64,000 nt of DNA from Rhodohalobacter mucosus (GTDB lineage: Bacteria; Bacteroidota; Rhodothermia; Balneolales; Balneolaceae): positions 310,001 through 374,000 of the forward strand of contig NZ_QGGB01000005.1 in assembly GCF_003150675.1 (NCBI RefSeq), given 5' to 3'. Of this stretch, positions 52,407-59,922 are shown piece by piece. The stretch's first letter is position 1. Each line of letters opens with the position of its first letter. Under the pieces are notes generated by a model that made no database searches, had not been told where the DNA came from, and saw only the letters and a list, made by a program, of their open reading frames with translations. A program made the position numbers and the translations under genes.

Positions 52407-53380
52407 TGAAAAGCCCGCTGCTACATATTGTGACGGCAGCTGCACTCACGCTGATCTCATGCAGTGCCACCGACAACGACATTCATTTCAGCAATAAGGG
52501 AAATGAAGTACCCGAATTCTCATCAGAAATCGCCTATACCTACATTGAAGATCAGGTAGCATTTGGCCCACGGGTTCCGAATTCTGACGCTCACCGGAAC
52601 GCCATCAACTATTTCAGGGATCATTTCAATAACACAGCCGGTCGTGATGCGGTTTTTGTTCAGGAATTTAAGACGGAAGTGTACGGAGATACGCTTCAGC
52701 TGTTCAATCTTGTAGCCGCATTTGGCCTGGAGCACAGCGACCGCATTGTACTGGCGGCTCACTGGGATTCGCGTCCGCGTGCAGAAAACGACCCGGAAAA
52801 CCCCGGTGAACCGATTGACGGGGCGGATGACGGGGGCAGCGGTGTGGCCATTCTGATGGAGCTGGCAACGATATTTGCAGAATATGATGTACCGGTAGGC
52901 GTGGATATTATTTTATTTGATGGGGAAGATTACGGTGAGTCGGGCGATTTGTCGAACTATTTTCTGGGTTCCAGGCACTGGGCTCAAAATCCTCCCGTTC
53001 CGGGATACAGTCCACGATTTGGAATACTGCTGGATATGGTGGGCGGCACCGGTGCGGTGTTCCCAAAAGAGGGCTATTCAATGAACTATGCGCCCGATCT
53101 GGTGAATCAGATCTGGACGGTGGCTGACGAAATGGGACATGGTGACCTCTTTCTGGCCGAGCAGGGCGGGGCCGTCTCGGATGATCATGTGATTGTTGAA
53201 CGCTACACCGGAATTCCGATGATCAATATTATCCACCACCGCCGCGGAGCAAACGGCAGGGTTCAGTTTGCTCCCTACTGGCATACACAAAACGATACCA
53301 TGGAGATTATCGACCGGGAGGTGCTTCAGGCCGTGGGTGACGTTTTACTTGAAATGATTTATAACAGGATACCCGGGTGA
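52406..53380 (+). CDS. M28-type glutaminyl-peptide cyclotransferase, lipoprotein
   Basis: 324 residues. Lipoprotein signal MKSPLLHIVTAAALTLISC. The zinc-enzyme core has AAHWDSRP, GADDGGSGVAILMEL, FDGEDYGE, FLGSRHWA, and a late His in YWHTQNDTMEIID, matching Bacteroidota glutaminyl cyclases more than aminopeptidases. Such enzymes turn N-terminal Gln into pyroglutamate on exported proteins. That role fits the many signal peptides in this window that leave Gln at the mature N-terminus. It overlaps both neighbours (TGATG start, GTGA end). Confidence 0.87.
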   Translation: MKSPLLHIVTAAALTLISCSATDNDIHFSNKGNEVPEFSSEIAYTYIEDQVAFGPRVPNSDAHRNAINYFRDHFNNTAGRDAVFVQEFKTEVYGDTLQLFNLVAAFGLEHSDRIVLAAHWDSRPRAENDPENPGEPIDGADDGGSGVAILMELATIFAEYDVPVGVDIILFDGEDYGESGDLSNYFLGSRHWAQNPPVPGYSPRFGILLDMVGGTGAVFPKEGYSMNYAPDLVNQIWTVADEMGHGDLFLAEQGGAVSDDHVIVERYTGIPMINIIHHRRGANGRVQFAPYWHTQNDTMEIIDREVLQAVGDVLLEMIYNRIPG

Positions 53381-54213
53381 CCTACATCAAACTGATTTTT
53401 GACATTGACGAAGAGTATCAGGAAATGATCATTGCAGAGCTCATGGACCTGGATTTTTACGGGTTTGAGCAGGAAGATGAACGCCTGATCGCCTATGTGG
53501 AGCAACCCCGGTACAATGACGCACACCGCGAATATATTGAACAGATTATAGCCGCATTTCCGGGCGCTTCGTTCTACGAAGCAGAATCGATTCCCGAACA
53601 GAACTGGAATGAAACGTGGGAGAAATCTATCCGCCCGCAGGTGATCGGTGAATTTTTAGTCAGGCCAACATGGTCGGAAGCTATGCCTGAAGAGGGGCAG
53701 ATGCTTCTTGAAATTGATCCGAAAATGGCGTTTGGTACCGGCTATCACGCCACTACGCGGCTGGTTCTGAATGAGCTAAGTAATATTCCGTTAAAAAACA
53801 GGGAGATTCTGGATGCGGGAACAGGCACTGCCATTCTTGCCATTGCGGCTGCAAAGCTGGGAGCAGCGCGTGTTTTGGGATTCGATATAGATCCGTGGAG
53901 CCGCGATAACGCTGTAGAGAATATATACCTGAATGATGTGGCCGGTCTGGTTGAATTCCGGTTTGGCGGCATGGAAGTGGTGGATGACCACGAGAAATTT
54001 GATGTAATTCTGGCCAATATAAACAGGAATGCAATTCTTGAACTGCTGCCCTCTTTTCTGGGTCATGCCAGGCCCGCAGCAGTGCTCATTCTTTCCGGCC
54101 TGCTGCATACCGACGAGTTGAAACTGCGGGATACATTGGAAGATCTGCCCGTGAAGATAAACGGAGTGACCCGGGAAGAGGAGTGGATCTGTTTCAGGAT
54201 TACGAAAATCTGA
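53377..54213 (+). CDS. prmA: Ribosomal protein L11 methyltransferase
   Basis: 278 residues from GTG at 53377 overlapping the stop of the cyclase gene. N-terminal substrate-binding domain, then DPKMAFGTGYHATTRLVLNEL, SAM motif LDAGTGTAILAIAAAKLGA, GFDIDPWSRDNAVENI and VILANINRNAILELLP. PrmA trimethylates ribosomal protein L11 using SAM. Part of the tatA-ppx operon, 18 bp before ppx. Confidence 0.94.
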   Translation: MTYIKLIFDIDEEYQEMIIAELMDLDFYGFEQEDERLIAYVEQPRYNDAHREYIEQIIAAFPGASFYEAESIPEQNWNETWEKSIRPQVIGEFLVRPTWSEAMPEEGQMLLEIDPKMAFGTGYHATTRLVLNELSNIPLKNREILDAGTGTAILAIAAAKLGAARVLGFDIDPWSRDNAVENIYLNDVAGLVEFRFGGMEVVDDHEKFDVILANINRNAILELLPSFLGHARPAAVLILSGLLHTDELKLRDTLEDLPVKINGVTREEEWICFRITKI

Positions 54214-54231
54214 TCACACAACACTACAGAT

Positions 54232-55173
54232 ATGACCACCCCGGTAACAGCAACCCGTTTAGCCGCTTCCATTGACATCGGCACAAATTCTGTGCTTCTG
54301 CTTGTAGCCGAAACAGACGGCAGAACGATCCGCGTGCTCGATGAGAAGCAGGCTGTGCCCAGGCTCGGCCGCGGAGTTGATAAGAGCAGAAAGCTCCATC
54401 CGGACAGTATGGAAAGGGTATTGAGGGTATTGAAGGACTACAAAACATTTTTGGAAAACAGTTACCCGGGTCTTGAGCATAAGGTAACTGTTGCTGCCAC
54501 CAGCGCAGCCAGAGACGCGTCAAACAGAGCTGATTTTATGCAGATGATAAAGGAAGAGACCGGCTGGGAAATACGGCTCCTTAGCGGAGAGGAGGAAGCA
54601 CAGTTTACCTACCGCGGAGCCGTATCGGTACTTCCTCCTTCAGAGGGTACACGGTGCGTGCTGGATATTGGCGGTGGAAGTACGGAAATAGCATTTGGAA
54701 AGGGGCAAAACCTGCTTTCATACATTTCACTGGATATAGGCAGTGTCCGTTTTTCAGAGCGTTATCTTAAGACTGACCTGCCAAAACCCGAAGACATAAA
54801 CCGTGCGCGAAAAGCCGCGCGTGAGGCACTTCTTGATGTTACCGTGCCGGCCGTGGCCGGAAGCACGCAGGCAGTGGGCGTAGCCGGAACAGTGACGTCC
54901 ATTGCATCGATAAAAGCTGGTCACGATAAGTACTTGCCGGAAAAACTGAATAACAGCACGCTTGATGCTGAAACCATTCAGGCTTTTATACGGGATTTTT
55001 CATGCATGCCGGCAGAGCAAATTGAGAAGAAATATCCGGTTTTCATGAAAGGAAGGGGGGACGTAATCACGGGAGGGCTGATCATTCTCCAGGAATTTCT
55101 GAGCTGGCAAAATCTTGACGGGATAACGGTTTCAACAGGCGGCATCCGCCACGGTGCACTGCTCAGTGAATAA
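54232..55173 (+). CDS. ppx: Ppx/GppA-family phosphatase (exopolyphosphatase-like)
   Basis: 313 residues, the short form holding only the two ASKHA-fold domains. Nucleotide/phosphate motifs: ASIDIGTNSVLLLVAE, AATSAARDASN, LSGEEEAQFTYRGA, VLDIGGGSTEIAFG, and GVAGTVTSIASI. Family members hydrolyse polyphosphate or pppGpp; short forms resemble Ppx2 of actinobacteria. The final gene of the operon, followed by a hairpin terminator 1 bp beyond the stop. Confidence 0.93.
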   Translation: MTTPVTATRLAASIDIGTNSVLLLVAETDGRTIRVLDEKQAVPRLGRGVDKSRKLHPDSMERVLRVLKDYKTFLENSYPGLEHKVTVAATSAARDASNRADFMQMIKEETGWEIRLLSGEEEAQFTYRGAVSVLPPSEGTRCVLDIGGGSTEIAFGKGQNLLSYISLDIGSVRFSERYLKTDLPKPEDINRARKAAREALLDVTVPAVAGSTQAVGVAGTVTSIASIKAGHDKYLPEKLNNSTLDAETIQAFIRDFSCMPAEQIEKKYPVFMKGRGDVITGGLIILQEFLSWQNLDGITVSTGGIRHGALLSE

Positions 55174-55210
55174 AAAAAGCTCATCCGCGTATGCTGCGAA
55201 TGAGCTTTTT
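55174..55210. terminator. Bidirectional intrinsic terminator between ppx and the disrupted barrel gene
   Basis: AAAAAGCTCAT (55174-55184) and ATGAGCTTTTT (55200-55210) form an 11-bp perfect stem with internal GC pairing in the loop, and T-runs on both strands. It serves the converging ppx and barrel-gene transcripts. Confidence 0.82.
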
Positions 55211-55250
55211 CAGTCTTGATAATCAGCAGATATTCCTGGCTGTTCTGCGT

Positions 55251-55824
55251 TTAGTTGCCTCCGATCGGAAATCGTAAACCGGCACCAACTACGAACTGGT
55301 TCGCGTCGTGTCCGATTCCGCCAAACTTAGCTTCACCGAACAGCGTGGCAAAATCCACGTCAAATTCTGCTCCGCCGCCGATATTCAGGCCTATTTCCGA
55401 ATCGCTGGAAGAAGCCGATCCGAATCCGCCTGTGTCGAACTCGACATTTATTCCGGTTATGTTGATACCGGCAAGCCCATAGACGTTCATTGATTCGTCA
55501 TTGATTCATTGATTCGTCATTGATAAAGAGATAGTGTCCGTTAAAGTTGAGCTCCCAAACGGTTACGTCGCCACCGCTTTCGCTTTTCGGGAAGTAGAAG
55601 GTAAAGTCGGCTGCACCTCGAATTTCCTGAGTGAACATGTAGCTTCCGTCGACCCGGATTCCCAGATCGTTATCAAGGCTTTCAAAACCGACACCGCTCC
55701 CAAATACCAAGCCTGCGCCGAGTTTAATATCACCTTCCTGGGTTTGTGCGGCTGCCTCAGGCGTCAGCACTGAAAGCGAGAGTATCAGAAAAGCTGGAAT
55801 AATGAGTAGAATTGTTTTTTTCAT
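55251..55824 (-). pseudogene. Outer-membrane beta-barrel protein gene split by a 19-bp tandem duplication
   Basis: Two minus-strand frames abut: 55498-55824 (108 codons, signal peptide MKKTILLIIPAFLILSLSV with cleavage EAAA|QTQEGD) and 55251-55490 (79 codons). Between them a 19-nt unit occurs twice in tandem (55486-55523). Reading one copy only restores one frame: GHYLFINDESM continues into NVYGLAGINITG, giving about 184 residues with alternating beta-strands and Gly-rich turns, ending FVVGAGLRFPIGGN. With two copies, the frame stops after SMNQ. The intact form resembles small Bacteroidota outer-membrane barrels. It may be a broken gene, or one switched by slipped-strand copy change. A repeat-assembly error cannot be excluded. 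Confidence 0.85.
55486..55523. repeat. Exact 19-bp tandem duplication causing a frameshift
   Basis: TTCATTGATTCGTCATTGA at 55486-55504 is repeated without a gap at 55505-55523. Because 19 is not a multiple of 3, the duplication shifts the barrel gene frame. The unit also has inner direct repeats (ATTGATTC, TCATTGA) that would favour slippage. Confidence 0.97.
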
Positions 55825-56237
55825 GATCGATAGAGATTGGATTTTTGGTATTTATGAATTTCCGGTTTGTGTTATTGTGCTATCTACTCCTCTAAGCGGA
55901 AATTATTCGTTTAATATGTCAAAAAAATGTGAACATAAACAATTGGTGAGAATGAGTATGCCATATGTTGCTGAAATGTATACATGCAATGAGGTGGCGC
56001 TTACCGTTTAGGTGCAATATGTTCGGCAGGGATGACTTTTTTATTGTTTTTACAGTTAAAAAACGCGCATCCGTTATAGAGGTAGTATTTTCGTTGAGCT
56101 ATTGTTAAGTTTGATACTTATTTCGGTTTCAGCATCGTTTGGTATACGCGTAACGATAAATGAAACAGATACTTTCAATTTACTGTGCCATATTGGTCAT
56201 TTCGAGAATCAAAGCTTTTGAAGGTAAAGACGGCTGA
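55825..56237. other. Intergenic region between divergent barrel and sigma-factor genes
   Basis: 413 AT-rich bases. It should hold promoters for both neighbours, but I find no clean TAnnTTTG or ECF-type pair. The small frame at 55802-56011 overlaps the barrel gene start and reads like non-coding DNA. Confidence 0.45.
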
Positions 56238-56879
56238 ATGTCATCTGAAGAAAAAAAACGTATAGAAAATGAGACCCAATCCATAAGGGAAAATGCTTCG
56301 GAAAGCAGCCTTGAGGACGATAAACTAGTTGCGCGTGCTGTAAAAGGTGATCAGGATGCTTTTCGATCCATCATGGAAAAGTATCAGAAACCACTCTATT
56401 TCCACGTTTTGAAAATGGTTAAGGACAGAGAACAGGTGGAAGACCTGGTACAGGAAGCTTTCATGAAAGCGTTTGACAACCTCGGTTCGTACAACACCAA
56501 ATACGCTTTTTCTACCTGGCTGTATCGTATAACAACGAATCATACCATTGATTACCTTCGAAAAAAGAAGCTCAAAACGTTCTCGATCAATGAGCCGGTA
56601 GAGACAAAAGACGGTAATCTTCATTTTCAGGTGAAAGATGAGAATGCGGAAACGGACCGGAATATTATTCGCAAGCAGAGGCAGAATATTATCCATGAAG
56701 CCATCGAGAACCTGCCTGAAAAGTATCGCGCCGTTATAGAATTGCGGCACCTGCAGGAGTTAAGCTATGATGAAATTGCAGAGGAGCTGGATCTTCCGCT
56801 TGGTACGGTTAAAGCACACATATTCAGGGCACGGGAGATGCTTTATAAAGCATTAAAGGATAAGAGACACAGATTCTGA
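56238..56879 (+). CDS. ECF-type RNA polymerase sigma factor (RpoE-like)
   Basis: 213 residues. Sigma region 2 at about 30-110 (LVARAVKGDQDAFRSIMEKY, VEDLVQEAFMKAFDNL, FSTWLYRITTNHTIDYLRKKK) and region 4 at about 150-205 (LPEKYRAVIELRHLQELSYDEIAEELDLPLGTVKAHIFRARE). A charged linker joins them. ECF factors direct polymerase to stress or envelope promoters. No anti-sigma gene is adjacent; the next gene is a lipoprotein 115 bp downstream. The charged N-terminal 25 residues are an extension. Confidence 0.95.
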   Translation: MSSEEKKRIENETQSIRENASESSLEDDKLVARAVKGDQDAFRSIMEKYQKPLYFHVLKMVKDREQVEDLVQEAFMKAFDNLGSYNTKYAFSTWLYRITTNHTIDYLRKKKLKTFSINEPVETKDGNLHFQVKDENAETDRNIIRKQRQNIIHEAIENLPEKYRAVIELRHLQELSYDEIAEELDLPLGTVKAHIFRAREMLYKALKDKRHRF

Positions 56880-56994
56880 AATTCTTGCAATCAGGTTGAC
56901 AACATTGCATCAGATGTTACGCATTATATAGTGAACCAACACTTCAGAATCCTGAATCTTAGTCTCTAATCAAACTTACAGAGGGATAAACACC

Positions 56995-57792
56995 ATGAAA
57001 TTTTCACAGATCTCCACCTTCTTTTTTCTTTTAATCATTTCGGTCACTTTGTTGTTTTTCACTTCGTGCGGCGAGAGCTCCACGTCTGTGGATGACGGCG
57101 GTGATCCGCCTGCGATCCCGGAAGCCATACCCGTTGAAGTAGAAACCGATTACTTCACACAAAACCAACCGGCGTTCTCGGAGGAGACTACAGCCTGGTA
57201 TGAAGCGGCGGGATATGCACAAGCTGCGGCTGCCTCACTTAACAGCGGAACATTGCTGGGTGCAGGGTTTTTAAGCATTGCACAGCAGAGCAACGGCGAA
57301 CTTGATGATGGAATCTGGGAGTGGACCTTTACATTTTCGCAGGGCGGAGAAACGCTCACCATACGATTAACGGCAGAAGCGCTTGGAAATGCATATCAAT
57401 GGAATGTGTACCTGAGCGGAAATTCACTTCAATCCGATGAGACCCTCGACAATTTTCTGTTCATGACGGGTACGGTTGAGAGCGATGGAAGTTCAGGAAA
57501 CTGGGATTACTATTTTCCCGGCTTTGAGTCCGTTGCAATGGACTATGAGTGGGAGCTCACTTCTGAAACCAGCTATACTTCCGACTTCATATACACAAAC
57601 CCGGATACCGGCTCACAGGCCATTATTACCTATGAGCGCGACGGTGATGTGAATACCGTGAACGCCTCGGGTGACGATTTTGACACAAACGCAGACCTTT
57701 TGTGGAACACATCAACACTTGAAGGCAGTATAACCCTTGATGGAGTTACGACCTGTTGGGATTCCAGTTTCCAGGAAGCAGCCTGTGACTAA
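56995..57792 (+). CDS. Lipoprotein of unknown function
   Basis: 265 residues. Lipoprotein signal with lipobox (LFFTSCGESS, Cys about 24). The mature part is acidic, beta-rich and repetitive in Gly/Ser/Asp (ELDDGIWEWTFTFSQGGETLTIRL, TYERDGDVNTVNASGDDFDT), with a final CWDSSFQEAACD pair of Cys that could form a disulfide. No known family recognised. It follows the ECF sigma factor by 115 bp and may be one of its targets (inference). Confidence 0.78.
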   Translation: MKFSQISTFFFLLIISVTLLFFTSCGESSTSVDDGGDPPAIPEAIPVEVETDYFTQNQPAFSEETTAWYEAAGYAQAAAASLNSGTLLGAGFLSIAQQSNGELDDGIWEWTFTFSQGGETLTIRLTAEALGNAYQWNVYLSGNSLQSDETLDNFLFMTGTVESDGSSGNWDYYFPGFESVAMDYEWELTSETSYTSDFIYTNPDTGSQAIITYERDGDVNTVNASGDDFDTNADLLWNTSTLEGSITLDGVTTCWDSSFQEAACD

Positions 57793-57810
57793 GCTGAGCC
57801 GGCAGAGAGG

Positions 57811-57933
57811 AGAAGGCAGAAAGCAAAAGTGAAAAGTGAGAAGGGTTATCTTGCGCATGGTGCAGAACAGTTATAGGCTTTAGCGACTGACAACTAACCA
57901 CCATCTACTAACAAGCTACTTTTGCCTTCTGCT
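57811..57933. repeat. Heptamer-periodic low-complexity repeats, set 1
   Basis: Units of 7 nt run AGAAGGC, AGAAAGC, AAAAGTG, AAAAGTG, AGAAGGG (57811-57845) and GACTGAC, AACTAAC, CACCATC, TACTAAC, AAGCTAC, TTTTGCC, TTCTGCT (57885-57933). The two ends are partly inverted (GGCAGAAAGCAAAAG against AGCAGAAGGCAAAAG, 13 of 15). The pattern resembles the heptanucleotide short tandem repeats known from filamentous cyanobacteria. Confidence 0.65.
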
Positions 57934-57934
57934 C

Positions 57935-58882
57935 TTATTTATCCAGATTTTTCTTCACAATCTCTGCCTGTTTGACAAAGCGTTCATAGCCTGCACGCCG
58001 TACAGGGCTGCCTTCAAACAGCTTGTCAAATTCATCTTCCGTGATAGAAGACCAGTTGCGGTCGGGAGGGTGCAGCACACGCCCGCGGGGTTTCAGATCA
58101 TGTATGTGCCCGTATTCTGATTTGCGGTTCCAGGGACAAACATCCTGGCAGATATCACAACCAAACATCCAGTCTCCAAGGTCTTCGTGATACCTGTCCG
58201 GAATGTTCTCTTTCAGTTCGATAGTGAGATAAGAGATGCATCTGTTGGAGTCCACTTTAAACGGCTCATAAATGGCGTCGGTGGGGCATGCATCAATACA
58301 TTGCGTACAGCTGCCGCAGTGGTCGGTTTCCGGTGCATCGTATACAAAGGCTGCATCCAGAATCATTTCACCGATCAGGAACCACGACCCATGTGATTTA
58401 TTGAGCAGGTTGCTGTTTTTTCCAATCCATCCGAGTCCGGCCCTTCGCGCCCAGGCTTTGTCCATAACGGGTGCGGAATCAACGAATATACGCCCCTGAA
58501 TGTCACCGATCAGCTCCTCGGTGTACCGGAACAGTTTCTTCAGTTTCGATTTGAATACTTTGTGGTAATCGCGGCCGCGGGCATACTTTGCAATCTTGGG
58601 AGCATCCGGATGTTGCCGGTCAAACTGCTCATTTTCCCTGAACCGGTAACCTGCGATCACACTCACCACGCTTTTTGATCCTGGAACGAGCAGTGTGGGA
58701 TCTATACGCTTATCAAAATGGCGTTCCATCCACTCCATCGACCCGTGCCGGTGTTCGTGAAGCCATTGTTCAAGGCGGCGGGCTTCCTCATCGAGCGGTT
58801 CAGCCCGGGCAAAACCACATTGGTCGAATCCAAGTTCGAGAGCTTTATGTCTGACCTTAATGGTTGCTGCAAGTGGGTCCAT
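57935..58882 (-). CDS. queG: Epoxyqueuosine reductase
   Basis: 315 residues, the usual QueG size. Two [4Fe-4S] motifs: CGSCTQCIDACPTDAI and CDICQDVCPWN; upstream, KIAKYARGRDYHKVF, the Asp-containing FVDSAPVMDKAWARRAGLGWIGKN and GSWFLIGEMILD match the cobalamin-binding domain of QueG. The enzyme reduces epoxyqueuosine to queuosine in tRNA, the last step of the pathway, using B12. Two hairpins lie in the leader region upstream. Confidence 0.95.
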   Translation of the reverse strand: MDPLAATIKVRHKALELGFDQCGFARAEPLDEEARRLEQWLHEHRHGSMEWMERHFDKRIDPTLLVPGSKSVVSVIAGYRFRENEQFDRQHPDAPKIAKYARGRDYHKVFKSKLKKLFRYTEELIGDIQGRIFVDSAPVMDKAWARRAGLGWIGKNSNLLNKSHGSWFLIGEMILDAAFVYDAPETDHCGSCTQCIDACPTDAIYEPFKVDSNRCISYLTIELKENIPDRYHEDLGDWMFGCDICQDVCPWNRKSEYGHIHDLKPRGRVLHPPDRNWSSITEDEFDKLFEGSPVRRAGYERFVKQAEIVKKNLDK

Positions 58883-58910
58883 GTGTCCTCAAAATAAGGA
58901 AAAAGTAGGA

Positions 58911-58939
58911 TCATGCCATCACTCTCCGTGACGGCATGA
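58911..58939. other. Imperfect hairpin upstream of queG
   Basis: TCATGCCATCAC (58911-58922) and GTGACGGCATGA (58928-58939) with a 5-nt loop, matching at 11 of 12 positions; the odd pair is G-U on the minus-strand RNA. It lies about 29 nt before the queG ATG, so it would be in its leader. Confidence 0.5.
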
Positions 58940-59011
58940 GTATAAAAGACACTGAGTTCTGTTCTGTTAAACAGTCAATGAAATGAGGACAGTTGTCGGG
59001 GCACAGAGGAG

Positions 59012-59040
59012 CCATCCGGTCACGGGAAGTGATCGGATGG
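59012..59040. other. Imperfect hairpin between the FKBP gene and queG
   Basis: CCATCCGGTCAC (59012-59023) and GTGATCGGATGG (59029-59040), 5-nt loop, 11 of 12 matching. Same 12-5-12 geometry and the same TCAC/GTGA ends facing the loop as the hairpin at 58911. No T-run on either side. Confidence 0.5.
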
Positions 59041-59056
59041 GAACATGCTCTGTAAA

Positions 59057-59770
59057 CTACTTCACATCAATCAGCTCCACTTCGAAAATAAGAACGGATC
59101 CTGCGGTGATAATGCTGCCGGGTGGCGGATTGTCACCATAGCCCAGTTCGGAGGGGATAAAAAACTCGTAGGTGGCGCCTTCGCTCATGTACTGAAGCCC
59201 TTCAGTCCATCCTGAGATAACACCATTCAGCGGAAAAGTAGCAGTTTGCTCCCTGTCGTAAGAGCTGTCAAATTCTTCGCCCGAAATAAGCCTTCCGCGA
59301 TAATGAACCTCAACCGTATCTTCTGCAGTCGGGCTTTCACCGGATCCCTCTTCAATTACGCGGTACTGAAGGCCTGATTCTGTGACGGTAACATCTTCAC
59401 GCTGGGCGTTCTCTTCCAGAAATGCCATCCCTTCCTCACGGTTCACCTCTGCCTGCTCAAGGCGCTCAACTTCCTGACGCATCTGAACGTCGCTCAGATA
59501 CTGCTGAATGAGCATCTGCATATCGGTGCGTTCCATGAGAGCCTCTTCTTCACTGATGGCTTTTTCAAAACCGGCAACAAAATTATTCAAATCAAGATCA
59601 TTGATTCCCTGTTCCATCATACCTGAACCCTGGAGATACCCAATGCTGTAGCTAACCGAATCGATCCGGCTGCTTAAGTCGGCGGATGCACGGTTAGCCG
59701 GAGTGTTGCAGGCCGAAAACAGGAGTGATGCAGCGGCCAGGATAAGAACTGTGTGTGCTGTAAACTTCAT
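59057..59770 (-). CDS. FKBP-type peptidyl-prolyl cis-trans isomerase, lipoprotein
   Basis: 237 residues from ATG at 59768-59770 (MKFTAHTVLI), the first with a normal signal; an upstream in-frame Met at 59809 is disfavoured. Lipobox LLFSAC near residue 20. An FKBP_N helical domain at about 30-125 (SYSIGYLQGSGMM, DVQMRQEVERLEQAE) precedes the FKBP fold at about 140-237 (VEVHYRGRLISGEEFDSSYDR, FPLNGVISGWTEGLQYM, FFIPSELGYGDNP). Like FkpA/Mip, it folds proteins in the periplasm. Confidence 0.93.
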   Translation of the reverse strand: MKFTAHTVLILAAASLLFSACNTPANRASADLSSRIDSVSYSIGYLQGSGMMEQGINDLDLNNFVAGFEKAISEEEALMERTDMQMLIQQYLSDVQMRQEVERLEQAEVNREEGMAFLEENAQREDVTVTESGLQYRVIEEGSGESPTAEDTVEVHYRGRLISGEEFDSSYDREQTATFPLNGVISGWTEGLQYMSEGATYEFFIPSELGYGDNPPPGSIITAGSVLIFEVELIDVK

Positions 59771-59922
59771 TGAAATATTTTTTTTGAGTTTGTACAGATT
59801 CAAGATCAAAGTGATCTGAACCTGGCTTTTTTAAACAAAATGCTAAAGATCGCATTTTTTGGTATATTGCTACCCTGAAAATAAACAGATCCATTTCTAT
59901 TACTAAACTATTTTTTTGACAT

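Noticed and set aside
55802-56011. 69-codon plus-strand frame upstream of the sigma factor
   Set aside because: Overlaps the start of the opposite-strand barrel gene and lacks domain features.
56897-56935. TTGACA followed by TATATA after the sigma-factor gene, like a sigma-70 promoter
   Set aside because: The spacing is about 23 bp, too long for a canonical promoter, and this group uses a different -33/-7 consensus.
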